From Bergeyella porcorum (GTDB lineage Bacteria; Bacteroidota; Bacteroidia; Flavobacteriales; Weeksellaceae), in assembly GCF_042427575.1 (NCBI RefSeq), contig NZ_JBHMFD010000012.1, positions 124,001-188,000 on the forward strand: a stretch of DNA of 64,000 bases. Direction: 5' to 3'. The position numbers were made by a program, and so were the translations under genes. Below the pieces are notes generated by a model. It saw nothing but the letters and a program-made list of their open reading frames with translations. It made no database searches and was not told where the DNA came from. This document shows positions 6,840-15,058 of the stretch, one piece after another; the first letter of the stretch is position 1, and every line of letters begins with the position of its first letter.

Positions 6840-8282
6840 ATGAAAATAGGAGAATTTACAAACACAGAAGACTTGCAGGAGCAGGTAAAAATATTACAAG
6901 TAGAACGAGATGGAAAACCCGATATTGAGCTACTAAAAAAAGAATGGAAAGTATCTGAACACCGAGTTATAACGGATAAAGAATGGCTGCCAGATAAGGA
7001 GATTAAAAATGAAAACGGTGAGTTTCAGCGATATAAATATGTGAATAGGATTGCAGGTCCTTTCCAAAAACTAATAGTGAAAAGTGCAGTTACTTTTGGC
7101 TTTGGTAATGAAGTGGAAATAGTAAAAAATCCAATGATAGAATCCGACCAAGAAAAGGTATTCAATGCAATAAAAGCAATTCTTGATGAAAACAAATCAT
7201 CTGTCCACAATAGAAAAGTAGCCAAGGAATGCTATCGAGCTTCTGAAGTAGCAGAATTGTGGTATTATGAAAAAGTAGAAATGCACGAAGATTATGGATT
7301 TCCTTGTGAGTACAAAATCAAGGTTAAACTTCTCACACCTTGGAATGGAGAGAAGCTTTATCCTCATTTTGATGCTTATGATAAAATGCAAGCATTTGCC
7401 AGAGCTTACGCTATAAATAGGTATGGAAATAAAGAGGAGTATATGGAAATTTTTACTTCTGATGAATACAAGCGATTGAAAAAAATGGATGGCAACTGGA
7501 TTGAAGATGTTATAAAAAAAGATGATGTTGAAACCCCAGTGTTCTTGGATTTGTCAAAGACAATTAATAAGATACCTATTGTATATGCTTTTCAAGAAGA
7601 AGCAGAATGGAGTGATGTACAATACGATATAGAGCGTTTAGAATTGCTTTTCTCTCGGCACGCAGAAATTAACGATTACCACGCAGCACCAAAAACTTTT
7701 ATAGAGGGAGAATTAACATCTGTACCTCAAGCAGGTGAATCTAATGGAATATTACAAGGAACCACAGGGAGTAAAGCTTATGTGTTGTCTTGGGACCAGT
7801 CGCCAGAATCTATCAAGCTAGAAATTAACACACGATTATCTAATATTTTCAAATTCACTAAAACACCAGATGTTTCTTTTGAAAATATAAAAGCTCTCAA
7901 CCAAATTTCGGGAGTAATGCTGAAAATGCTCTTTATGGATGCTCATATGAAAGTTTTAGAGAAAGAAGAAATTTGGGACGACTTCTATGAAAGACGCTTT
8001 AATATTCTTAAAGCTTATGTTGGAAAATTGCTAGATCCAACACTTGAAAAAGCAGCAAAAAAACTTTCTCTAAAGGCGAAATTTAAGCCTTATATGATAG
8101 ATGACACTAAATCGTTTGTTGAGATGCTTATGCTCGCTAATGGAAATAAGCCTGTAATTTCACACGAAAAATCCGTTGAGTTAGCTGGTTTAACGCCACA
8201 ATCTAACGAAGAATGGCTGATTATACAAAAGGAAAAAGAAGAGGATAATTCAAACGATATATTTCAACCAACAAATTTATAA
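6840..8282 (+). CDS. portal protein (SPP1 gp6-like)
   Basis: A 480-aa protein directly after the large terminase, where the portal belongs. Features typical of the gp6-like portal family are an N-terminal helical region, a VNRIAGPFQKLIVKSAVTFGFGNEVEI wing entry split over residues ~62-95, and an IVYAFQEEAEWSDVQYDIERLE segment (~245-265) leading into a long C-terminal helical stem and crown. The final ~30 residues are polar. It forms the dodecameric DNA channel at the capsid vertex. The assignment rests on synteny plus general sequence character. Confidence 0.8.
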   Translation: MKIGEFTNTEDLQEQVKILQVERDGKPDIELLKKEWKVSEHRVITDKEWLPDKEIKNENGEFQRYKYVNRIAGPFQKLIVKSAVTFGFGNEVEIVKNPMIESDQEKVFNAIKAILDENKSSVHNRKVAKECYRASEVAELWYYEKVEMHEDYGFPCEYKIKVKLLTPWNGEKLYPHFDAYDKMQAFARAYAINRYGNKEEYMEIFTSDEYKRLKKMDGNWIEDVIKKDDVETPVFLDLSKTINKIPIVYAFQEEAEWSDVQYDIERLELLFSRHAEINDYHAAPKTFIEGELTSVPQAGESNGILQGTTGSKAYVLSWDQSPESIKLEINTRLSNIFKFTKTPDVSFENIKALNQISGVMLKMLFMDAHMKVLEKEEIWDDFYERRFNILKAYVGKLLDPTLEKAAKKLSLKAKFKPYMIDDTKSFVEMLMLANGNKPVISHEKSVELAGLTPQSNEEWLIIQKEKEEDNSNDIFQPTNL

Positions 8283-8287
8283 TTCAG

Positions 8288-9010
8288 ATGGAAAAATTAA
8301 TGAAAATCAACCCAGATTCAGAAAATGAAATCCACGACATTGAAAACTTCGCGGACCCAAATCACAATGTAGTAACACCAATAATGACTTTACCTGCAAA
8401 TGTTGCCTTAACGGTAGTAGAAGCTTTTCAAAATATTGTGAGAAATGCTGCTCAATCCGCTGAAGCTACAAAACCAGATGAAGACGGCATTACGCGTTAT
8501 CAAGAATTTGAGGAAGGTGATGTCTATATGGCGGAGAAACCTTATGATGACTATTTTGCCGACCGATACATTATGGACTTCTACAATATTCGTGAAAGAA
8601 ATATTTGCTCACGAATGCACATTCATACGGGACTAAGATTTGTAAGAATGATGACAGGACCAGAAACACAAATCCGAGTAGGTTCACTTACTCCTTTCAA
8701 AATTACCAATGTAGAGGGAGTAACGCCATTTATTCCAGAGGTTTTTGAAGATGTCTTGCCGGATACACCCGAAGGAGTTGTAAGAAAAAGGTATAACCTT
8801 ATTGTTCCAGAAAATAGTTTTGTGGATATGCAAGTGCCGAGAGGGGTTTCTCATCAGTTTAACGCTATTGGTAAATATGCTGCCATCGATTCTGTACATC
8901 CAGAAGAAAGTATAGAAACTTTCCGCGAGAAAATGAGCGGATTTAAGATGATGGCTCAAACTATTTTCTTAACCGAAGACAGACCAAGCAAGGAAAGTTG
9001 TGACTTATAA
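8288..9010 (+). CDS. cupin-like phage protein of unknown role
   Basis: A 240-aa protein between portal and MuF. From residue ~100 it reads like a cupin: a first motif MHIHTGLRFVRMMTGPE, and a second block YNLIVPENSFVDMQVPRGVSHQFNA followed by IDSVHPEES. Two histidines in H-I-H plus a later P-R-G-x-x-H are the usual metal-site pattern. I cannot name an enzyme. It could be a structural beta-barrel or a small-molecule enzyme carried as a moron. The gene is spaced 5 bases from the portal gene and is followed by an inverted copy of the phage dyad element. Confidence 0.5.
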   Translation: MEKLMKINPDSENEIHDIENFADPNHNVVTPIMTLPANVALTVVEAFQNIVRNAAQSAEATKPDEDGITRYQEFEEGDVYMAEKPYDDYFADRYIMDFYNIRERNICSRMHIHTGLRFVRMMTGPETQIRVGSLTPFKITNVEGVTPFIPEVFEDVLPDTPEGVVRKRYNLIVPENSFVDMQVPRGVSHQFNAIGKYAAIDSVHPEESIETFREKMSGFKMMAQTIFLTEDRPSKESCDL

Positions 9011-9028
9011 TGTAGCAGATAGATACAA
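9011..9028 (-). promoter_or_regulatory. inverted copy of the phage dyad element on the MuF start codon
   Basis: On the minus strand this reads TTGTATCTATCTGCTACA, 18 of the 19 bases found in the three promoters. Its last base is the A of the MuF ATG. No TAnnTTTG box follows on the minus strand, so it is probably not a promoter; an operator, roadblock or mRNA-level site is more likely. Confidence 0.6.
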
Positions 9029-10761
9029 TGTCTAAATCTCATAATGATAAACACGATCTCAACCACTTTCTTAGAGTGGAATCTTATGTAAAGTGGATTG
9101 AAAATCTTTACAAAGCTCTGATAAAAAAAATATCAGGGCTTTCCTTGTCTATAAATACTTCTAACGACAAACCTTTTTCCTTTGATGATTACCCATTGTT
9201 AAAAAAACAAGTAGATGAATTGTTTTTCAAATTCGCTAAGTCTATTACAATTCAATTACAAGAAAATAATGTAAAAGAATGGAAATATGCAGAGGATAGA
9301 ATGGCTGATATTGTCCGTTCTGTAGCTAAAAAAACGAAACTTCCTAAAGCAGTAATATCAGAATATCAAAGGCATAATTTAAACGCCTTAAATGCTTTCC
9401 AAAACAGAAAAACAGATGGACTAAAATTATCTGATAGGGTTTGGAAATACACCAACCAATTCAGGAACGAAATAGAAATGGGTTTAGATTTGGGCATTGG
9501 AGAAGGGAAATCCGCTGCACAGATGGCTTCAGAGCTAAAATCTTATCTACAAGACCCAGATAAATTATTCCGAAGAGTAAGGGATAAACACGGGACATTA
9601 CATCTTTCCAAAAAAGCAGAAAATTATCACCCTGGTCAAGGCGTGTATCGTTCCTCTTATAAGAATGCTGCAAGACTTACAAGAACAGAGAATAACATTG
9701 CTTATCACGAAGCAATGTTTGAGAAATACAACCAGTTTGATTTTGTGATTGGTATTGAAATTAGACTATCCAATAATCCTAATCATTGTCCATTCTGTGC
9801 GGAAATGGCTGGTAAATATCCTAAGGATTTTAAATTCTGGGGTTGGCACCCTCACTGCCGTTGTACTACTATTCCTATTCTGAAAAGCTGGGAGCAAATG
9901 AATGAAGATAATGAAATGTTGGTTTTAGCAAAACTTATTACGGATTCTCCCGAGCGTATATTGCAACCCAAAACAAATTTTATGAATTGGGTTAAAGCTA
10001 ATAAAGAAAAAATAGAAAGAGCGAAAGTAAAGCCTTTTTTCATTCAAAATAATGAGAAGATTTTCACTGATATAATCAATGGAAATTATGATAAAAGGAA
10101 ATTTATCGATAATAACTTAGCACGATATAGTAATACAACTAATAGTCCTAATGGAGGTTTACTATTTATGGATATCACAGGCGGTGGAATTACAACCGCG
10201 ATAAAGCTTTATAATAAGCATAAAGGTAATCGTGATAGAATTAATATTCTGAAAGAAATTGTGAATATGAGAGAATTTCAAATCCTTAAATCTATATCAA
10301 CTAAAGACAATAAAGTGTTTGGGTTTAATGTGAGTCAATACGATGATGTTTTGAAGCAAAAAGAAATGCCTAAAAATATTGCGATAGCTCAGAAATTAGT
10401 TCAAAACAAATACGATGTTTATCTTTTACCAAATATATCAGGTATGAAGAGTGCTGATTTTATTACTATCAAAGATGGTAAATTATTCTATTTCGAAGCA
10501 AAGACGATTAATGGCAAATCTACTATTAAACAAAGATTATTAGAAGCTTCTACACAATCAGATAGGGTTGTATTGGATATAATAGGTGTAAGTAATCCTA
10601 ATGATATTGCAGAAAATGTAAAATGGTTTTTTGAGAAAAACGATGATGTCAAAGAAATTCTAATGTTTAAAAAGTCAAGACCAATTTATGTATCAAGACG
10701 AAAGTTTGATAGTAAAAATTTTGTCAAAAAATTCATAAAAGAATGGGAACAAAAAAAATAA
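9028..10761 (+). CDS. MuF minor head protein fused to a CdiA-CT-like nuclease toxin
   Basis: The 577-aa protein has a phage MuF-type head-morphogenesis part to about residue 300, with the diagnostic NHCPFCAEMAGK (C254, C257) and HPHCRCTTIPI (~277-287). After a linker, residues ~400-577 resemble CdiA-CT/tRNase toxins: AIAQKLVQNKYDVYLLP, then D477 in SADF, then E490-A-K492 (FEAKT), a D...ExK nuclease-type core, and STQSDRVVLDI. MuF-toxin fusions are known polymorphic toxins of temperate phages, injected with the DNA or shared between cells. No immunity gene follows in the same direction. The fusion is continuous with no frameshift. Confidence 0.8.
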   Translation: MSKSHNDKHDLNHFLRVESYVKWIENLYKALIKKISGLSLSINTSNDKPFSFDDYPLLKKQVDELFFKFAKSITIQLQENNVKEWKYAEDRMADIVRSVAKKTKLPKAVISEYQRHNLNALNAFQNRKTDGLKLSDRVWKYTNQFRNEIEMGLDLGIGEGKSAAQMASELKSYLQDPDKLFRRVRDKHGTLHLSKKAENYHPGQGVYRSSYKNAARLTRTENNIAYHEAMFEKYNQFDFVIGIEIRLSNNPNHCPFCAEMAGKYPKDFKFWGWHPHCRCTTIPILKSWEQMNEDNEMLVLAKLITDSPERILQPKTNFMNWVKANKEKIERAKVKPFFIQNNEKIFTDIINGNYDKRKFIDNNLARYSNTTNSPNGGLLFMDITGGGITTAIKLYNKHKGNRDRINILKEIVNMREFQILKSISTKDNKVFGFNVSQYDDVLKQKEMPKNIAIAQKLVQNKYDVYLLPNISGMKSADFITIKDGKLFYFEAKTINGKSTIKQRLLEASTQSDRVVLDIIGVSNPNDIAENVKWFFEKNDDVKEILMFKKSRPIYVSRRKFDSKNFVKKFIKEWEQKK

Positions 10762-10944
10762 AGGGTTCTACCCAGTAGCCCCCTTTAATAAATATACTAG
10801 CCGTGGCGGTATATTTTCACGAACTTAATCGGTCTCGACCGAGATTTTCAGGGCATTGCTGCCTTTATGTCCACCTCCCCGTCATACAAAACAAGTGAGT
10901 TTTGCATTACAAATGTAATAAATATTTTTGATTAAAACAACGCT
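10762..10944. other. hairpin-rich noncoding stretch between convergent genes
   Basis: These 183 bases lie between the MuF-toxin stop and the 3' end of a minus-strand gene. They are more GC-rich than their surroundings in the first 130 bases. By eye there are at least five short hairpins: GGGT/ACCC at the start, ATATAC/GTATAT around 10795, TCGGTC/GACCGA around 10830, AGGGCA/TGCCTT around 10850, and AAAAC/GTTTT plus ATTAC/GTAAT near 10890-10920. None has a clean T-run. A structured RNA or a recombination site are both possible; I assign no function. Confidence 0.4.
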
Positions 10945-11193
10945 CTATAAATTATCTTTACTTTTTCTAATCAATTTTTCTTTGCGTATAATCGCATTTT
11001 TGGTTTTAAAATCACTACCAAATTCTAATTTAGCATTATAGAGCGTCTGCAAAGCAACGCCTATTTCTTCAGGCAAAAAATGCTCAAACATTGCAGCCAA
11101 CGAGCCGAAATAATAATCTTTTTTTTCTTTAATACCTTCGTGAAAGTGAATATGAAAAATTGTAGTTTCGTTCATAATGGCAAAGGTAATCAA
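10945..11193 (-). CDS. small conserved-type Bacteroidota protein, 82 aa
   Basis: Minus-strand gene in an otherwise plus-strand phage. After a possible internal start at 11175 (MNETT) it reads IFHIHFHEGIKEKKDYYFGSL, then AAMFEHFLPEEIGVALQTLYN, and ends in a very basic tail with IIRKEKLIRK. The YFGS-(x)n-F-PEEIG pattern recalls short proteins frequent in Bacteroidota mobile elements, whose function I do not know. It is a candidate regulator or, by position next to the MuF toxin, a possible immunity gene, but nothing in the sequence proves either. Confidence 0.55.
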   Translation of the reverse strand: MITFAIMNETTIFHIHFHEGIKEKKDYYFGSLAAMFEHFLPEEIGVALQTLYNAKLEFGSDFKTKNAIIRKEKLIRKSKDNL

Positions 11194-11208
11194 AATAATA
11201 TTATCTAC

Positions 11209-11233
11209 GGAAAGAGCGGTCTCAACCGCTTCC
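11209..11233. other. hairpin between the two minus-strand genes
   Basis: AGCGGT (11215-11220), loop CTCA, ACCGCT (11225-11230): a 6-bp perfect stem. The core CGGT-CTCR-ACCG is the same as in the hairpin near 10830, so the two flank the 82-aa gene. Confidence 0.5.
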
Positions 11234-11307
11234 GTTCAATTCAGTTTCAAATTTTGGGACTTCCCAAGGCTCGTTTTCAAAAGAATTGATAACTAAAATT
11301 CAGCCTA

Positions 11308-11688
11308 TTAGCTTTTTAAAATCTTTATCCAATTATATAGGTCCAAAGCAATCTTACGGTTGACATCAAAAGTAACCATATATTTCAAATTGAAAAATGG
11401 ATCTGATGATGTTCCCAGAACATTATCCTCTAAAATAGAATTTAAGATTACCTGCCTTCTTTCTATCAAATATTGCTCTATCGTTTCTGCTTGTGCGACA
11501 GATATAAATTTTAAAGTTCTTTCATATTCTCCTATGATAACCTGAACCTTTATAAGGTCTTTAGCATAAACCTCAAAATACCCGTAAAAATTAGACAATA
11601 GTCTTGCTTTTAACTCATCCTCTTTTTTTTTGTGTTGCTGAATAGATTGTTGTATCAGCCTAGTTAATTGACTTGCCTTGCTCTCCAT
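11308..11688 (-). CDS. hypothetical helical protein, 126 aa
   Basis: Minus-strand gene, first of a two-gene minus-strand unit. The product starts with a long charged helix (RLIQQSIQQHKKKEDELKARLL), continues with YFEVYAKDLIKVQVIIGEYERTLKFI, and ends with hydrophobic/aromatic helices. There is no signal peptide. A -7-like box TATATTTG on the minus strand lies at 11714-11721, about 25 nt before the start, so the unit has its own promoter. I do not recognise a family. Its isolated orientation next to the MuF-toxin gene makes it a candidate immunity or lysogenic-conversion gene. Confidence 0.5.
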   Translation of the reverse strand: MESKASQLTRLIQQSIQQHKKKEDELKARLLSNFYGYFEVYAKDLIKVQVIIGEYERTLKFISVAQAETIEQYLIERRQVILNSILEDNVLGTSSDPFFNLKYMVTFDVNRKIALDLYNWIKILKS

Positions 11689-11795
11689 AATTAGTTATTT
11701 GTGGCAAAACTAACAAATATAAATAATATATATACTATTAAAGTAAATAAAATAATTATTTATAATTATATCTATTTGATGTACAAATAAATAAA

Positions 11796-11828
11796 TTTGT
11801 ATCTATCTGCTACAAAAATATAATTTTG
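11796..11828 (+). promoter_or_regulatory. phage promoter 3 with dyad spacer, drives the head/tail operon
   Basis: TTTG at 11796-11799, the 19-bp element TTGTATCTATCTGCTACAA at 11797-11815, then TAATTTTG at 11821-11828 (21 nt spacing). The scaffold gene starts 18 bases later. This is the third promoter with an identical spacer and should drive the structural genes from scaffold onward. Confidence 0.8.
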
Positions 11829-11845
11829 ATGAAATTTAAAAGCAA

Positions 11846-12463
11846 ATGGATAAGAAGCAATTTTTAGCAATCGTTAAGAAGCACTTTCTGAAATTTGGGT
11901 TCTCCAATAAGATACTGGGCGAAATTTCCGCGTTGGTAGATTTCACAGAAAATGAAACTACAGAGGAGGAAATCATTGAACAGCTTAATCGTTATGAGCT
12001 ACTTGCAAGGTCTTTTCAATCTGAATTAGACACCCGCTTAGCGAAAGGAAGAAAAACAGATACAGAATCTGCGGCTAACGGAGAAGATGAAGAAGGTAAA
12101 ACTTCAACACCTAGTACCAAAACCGAAGACACTACCAAAGCTACTCTGGACAAAATCCTTGAAAGGCTTGAAAAAATGGAAAAAGGAACTGCGGTAAAAA
12201 CTAATAACGAAAAAGCAACCACAAAACTCAAAGAGTTAGGCTTTTCTGAAAAGGAAATAGAATCTGCAATGTTTGGGCGAAACTTTGAAACCGAGGAATC
12301 AGTAGATGAGTTTGTGAACAAACAATCAGAAATCTTTGAGGATATCTTAAAAGAAAGAGTAAAAGGTAATGCCGGTGATGGATTCCGACCTCAGTCTTCT
12401 GGAGCTAATTATTCAAAAGCTGCTGTAGAAAAAGACATTGAAGAGTTTAACAAAAATCATTAA
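11846..12463 (+). CDS. probable capsid scaffolding protein
   Basis: A 205-aa, highly charged and largely helical protein immediately before the decoration and capsid genes. The centre is rich in S/T/E/K (residues ~65-120) and predicted flexible. A helical C-terminal region follows (LKELGFSEKEIESAMFGRNFETEESVDEFV split around 130-160), and a polar tail ends in FNKNH. This is the size, position and composition of a scaffold, which guides capsid assembly and leaves the procapsid. No maturation protease gene is visible nearby. Confidence 0.65.
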   Translation: MDKKQFLAIVKKHFLKFGFSNKILGEISALVDFTENETTEEEIIEQLNRYELLARSFQSELDTRLAKGRKTDTESAANGEDEEGKTSTPSTKTEDTTKATLDKILERLEKMEKGTAVKTNNEKATTKLKELGFSEKEIESAMFGRNFETEESVDEFVNKQSEIFEDILKERVKGNAGDGFRPQSSGANYSKAAVEKDIEEFNKNH

Positions 12464-12468
12464 AAAAA

Positions 12469-12822
12469 ATGGGAAAGTATTTACAGCCCGAAAAAACTAA
12501 AGACACAGCCTCTGTGCCGATTTTCCAAAAGGTACTAGAAACCGCAAGAGGAGGACACTCTCTGGACGCAAGTGGCTTAGTGGCTGGGCAGATTTTAAAG
12601 GCGGGAACGCCTATGACTTATGATGGTACTACAAGGCTTGCAAAAAAAGCTAATGTAGATGGTTCTGATGCAAAAGGATTGCTATATAGAGATGTAGTGA
12701 TAGGAGATAATGTTCCTGTTGCAATTGTAACGAGGGGAACCGTGTATGACAAGAGAATAGATGCAGTACCTACTGCGGTAAAGAAAGCGTTGCCGTTAAT
12801 CATCTTTGACGATTCTTTTTAA
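12469..12822 (+). CDS. probable capsid decoration/stabilisation protein
   Basis: A 117-aa protein just upstream of the major capsid gene. The sequence is beta-rich with VAGQILKAGTPMTYDGTTR (residues ~38-56), DAKGLLYRDVVIGDNVPVAIV and RGTVYDKRI. This GxxLxAGTP...G pattern is typical of head-decoration or head-fibre proteins that trimerise on the capsid surface. The assignment combines this pattern with the position between scaffold and capsid. Confidence 0.65.
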   Translation: MGKYLQPEKTKDTASVPIFQKVLETARGGHSLDASGLVAGQILKAGTPMTYDGTTRLAKKANVDGSDAKGLLYRDVVIGDNVPVAIVTRGTVYDKRIDAVPTAVKKALPLIIFDDSF

Positions 12823-12841
12823 TCTAAAAAACAATTAACAA

Positions 12842-13930
12842 ATGAAAGAACAATCAATTTTTGGCAATTATGCTCAATATTTACAAGTACTCTTAGATAC
12901 AAGGGCAGAAAGATTTAATAAGCCTTGGTATGCAACGAGATTTGTTTGGGATTTACCTCAAGTAAATCTTGATTTCACCACTGTTTTAGGAGAAGCGGTT
13001 GTCACTGCGGCAGCTTCCATCGTGGACAGAGATGGCGAAACACCATTAAGAAGTAGAGACCTTTTGGCGAAATTAACAGGTGAGATACCTGCTATTAAGG
13101 TAATGTTACCGCTTAATGAAAGCCAATACCGCTCTTATATGTCTTTGAAAAACATGCCAAACATCAAGGACCAGGACAAAAAGAATGCAGCACTCAAACT
13201 GATTTGGGATGACGCTAAAAAAGTAGTGGAAGCTGTACATAATCGTCTTGATATGATGATTTTGCAAATGTTATCTACTGGTAAATTAGATATCAATATC
13301 AATAACAACCCAGATGGTCTTGTTATTCCAGATATAGACTTACTTATGCCTTCTGATAACAAAAAATCTGCTACTACTTCTTGGAAAGAAGCTAACGCAA
13401 AACCTATTGAGGATATTCAGACCGTTGTTAGAGCTGCTAATGAAAAGGGTAAAACCTTTGATAAAATCCTTATTGATAGAGCGAAATTCATTGAATTAAT
13501 GAAAAACAAGGAGGTGAGAGATACACTAGGGGCGTTCTACGGATTGACTAGAAACGCAATGACTTCTCAAACTGCTCCTATCACCCTTGATAGATTGAAC
13601 GAATATATGGCGGGCTCAGAGTTACCTCAATTTGAAATAGTAGATAAAAAAGTGGCTATTGAGAAAAATGGTAAAACATCTATTGTTACACCATTTGAAC
13701 AGAAGAATCTTGCATTTATTCCTGCGGGGCAATTAGGAGTTATCAAAAATGCTTTAGCTATTGAGGAGATGAACCCAGTAGATAATGTATCCTATGCTAC
13801 GCAAGGAAGAGTTTTGGTTTCTAAATGGAAACAAAATGAGCCTTGGAGAGAGTATACTAAATCAGAGTGTAACGCAATGCCAGTAGTAGAGCAGATAAAC
13901 AATGTTTTTATCTTGAATACAGAAGAGTAA
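12842..13930 (+). CDS. major capsid protein (gpE-like)
   Basis: A 362-aa protein resembling gpE-type capsid proteins: N-terminal arm, then a TVLGEAVVTAAASIVDRDGETPLRSRD region (residues ~42-70), the GEIPAIKVMLPL strand (~77-88), and a central helical domain with KKVVEAVHNRLDMMILQMLSTGKLDI split over 120-150. The C-terminus has AIEEMNPVDNVSYATQGRVLVSKWKQNEPW, a typical capsid core ending. It forms the HK97-fold shell. Length and position behind the decoration gene agree. Confidence 0.85.
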   Translation: MKEQSIFGNYAQYLQVLLDTRAERFNKPWYATRFVWDLPQVNLDFTTVLGEAVVTAAASIVDRDGETPLRSRDLLAKLTGEIPAIKVMLPLNESQYRSYMSLKNMPNIKDQDKKNAALKLIWDDAKKVVEAVHNRLDMMILQMLSTGKLDININNNPDGLVIPDIDLLMPSDNKKSATTSWKEANAKPIEDIQTVVRAANEKGKTFDKILIDRAKFIELMKNKEVRDTLGAFYGLTRNAMTSQTAPITLDRLNEYMAGSELPQFEIVDKKVAIEKNGKTSIVTPFEQKNLAFIPAGQLGVIKNALAIEEMNPVDNVSYATQGRVLVSKWKQNEPWREYTKSECNAMPVVEQINNVFILNTEE

Positions 13931-13947
13931 GAATGTAATTTTTAGGG

Positions 13948-14280
13948 ATGTCAGTTTCAGTATCGGATTATTTCAAAAGCAAGATAGGTTTTATAGGGAT
14001 TAACTATTCGGATGAGGATTTGGAGGTTTTTATGCTTTCTAATAATCTTAATTCGATGGAATATGTTACGCCTATCTCTGCTAAAGAGCTTGATAAAAAG
14101 TTCTTAGAAATAGTCCGAATGATACTGATAACACCTGACATTACTGAAGATGATTATTCTGTAAAATATGACCGAAAGGCACTAAAAGAATGGTATAGTG
14201 CAGAATGTGTGCGTTTAGGCGTTCCTAATCTTATTGACAAAGGAATAGCTGTGGTAAAAGATATGAGCTATTTAGCATAA
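13948..14280 (+). CDS. probable head-tail connector protein
   Basis: A 110-aa, mainly helical and acidic protein following the capsid gene, the usual place for the first connector (gp6/adaptor type). It starts with VSDYFKSKIGFIGINYSDEDLEVFML and ends with a short helix GIAVVKDMSYLA. No clear family motif is visible. Its stop overlaps the next start in TAATG, so it is coupled to the following genes. The function is inferred from synteny. Confidence 0.5.
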   Translation: MSVSVSDYFKSKIGFIGINYSDEDLEVFMLSNNLNSMEYVTPISAKELDKKFLEIVRMILITPDITEDDYSVKYDRKALKEWYSAECVRLGVPNLIDKGIAVVKDMSYLA

Positions 14281-14597
14281 TGAAACAGTATCCTTGTGAT
14301 TTATTGATAATGACAACTACGGAAGGAGGGATAGATGAAAATGGTTTTGCAATGGAAGCTCAAACGGATTGGAAGTTCCATTCTATATGTAGAGAGATTC
14401 CAGCAGGTTCTGGTGCGATTGTTTCAAATGAATCTGGGCAACATATCGCTTATTCTTCAAAAGTGGTAATGCCGCTTGGGACAAAGCCAATTCCTGCTAA
14501 CACTAAAATAAAAATAATCAGAGGAGAGCAGGTGGTTCTTGTAGGAACAGTGATAAGGTTTTCATCAAAACAATTGCATTGCAGGTTGTGGGTATAA
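14280..14597 (+). CDS. probable head-closure protein
   Basis: A 105-aa, beta-rich protein. It begins MKQYPCDLLIMTTTEGGIDENG and has a central strand run, HIAYSSKVVMPLGTKPIPANTKIKII split, ending in VVLVGTVIRFSSKQLHCRLWV. A small beta-barrel stopper protein is expected at this position between connector and tail-completion genes. It overlaps both neighbours (1 base upstream, 19 bases downstream). The call is by synteny and fold impression only. Confidence 0.5.
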   Translation: MKQYPCDLLIMTTTEGGIDENGFAMEAQTDWKFHSICREIPAGSGAIVSNESGQHIAYSSKVVMPLGTKPIPANTKIKIIRGEQVVLVGTVIRFSSKQLHCRLWV

Positions 14598-15058
14598 GAG
14601 CAAATTTTGATTTTAATGAGATAGACCGATATATAGAGGATAAGACTAAAATCTTAGATACGCTCATTTTGAGAAACCTCAATTATCTCGGAATGCAATG
14701 TGTGCTAATAGCAAAAACACTTGATACCTATCAGGACCAAACAGCAAATCTGCGAAACTCTATAGGATATGTTATTGTAAAAAACGGAACAATCATAGAG
14801 TCGGTTTTTGAAGGTAAAGCAAAAGGAAATGCTGTAAGTGATAAATCAGGCGAAGAAGTAGGAAAGTCTTATGCTCAAGAAATTGCATTAAAATTTCCTA
14901 CGGGATATGCCTTGATAGTTGTTGCTGGTATGAACTACGCTAGTTATGTGGAAGATGTTCACGGGTTAGCAGTTTTACAACCAGCAAAGGATTTTGCCAC
15001 CAGTAAAGCAGAGGGAATTTTGAAAAAACTGATAGAACAAATGAAAAGAGCAAAATGA
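14579..15058 (+). CDS. HK97 gp10-like tail-completion/head-tail joining protein
   Basis: A 159-aa protein that starts inside the previous gene; TTG at 14579 or GTG at 14588 are the available starts, both non-ATG. The C-terminal part has GMNYASYVEDVHGLAVLQPA (residues ~122-141), the pattern Y-A-x-x-V-E...G of gp10-like proteins, and a final helix TSKAEGILKKLIEQMKRAK. It probably closes the neck before tail attachment. The overlap with the following gene is ATGA. Confidence 0.6.
   Translation: MQVVGIRANFDFNEIDRYIEDKTKILDTLILRNLNYLGMQCVLIAKTLDTYQDQTANLRNSIGYVIVKNGTIIESVFEGKAKGNAVSDKSGEEVGKSYAQEIALKFPTGYALIVVAGMNYASYVEDVHGLAVLQPAKDFATSKAEGILKKLIEQMKRAK

Noticed and set aside
465..11815. The four 19-bp elements as a CRISPR array
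   Set aside because: Copies are kilobases apart and tied to promoters; no regular repeat-spacer structure and no cas genes.
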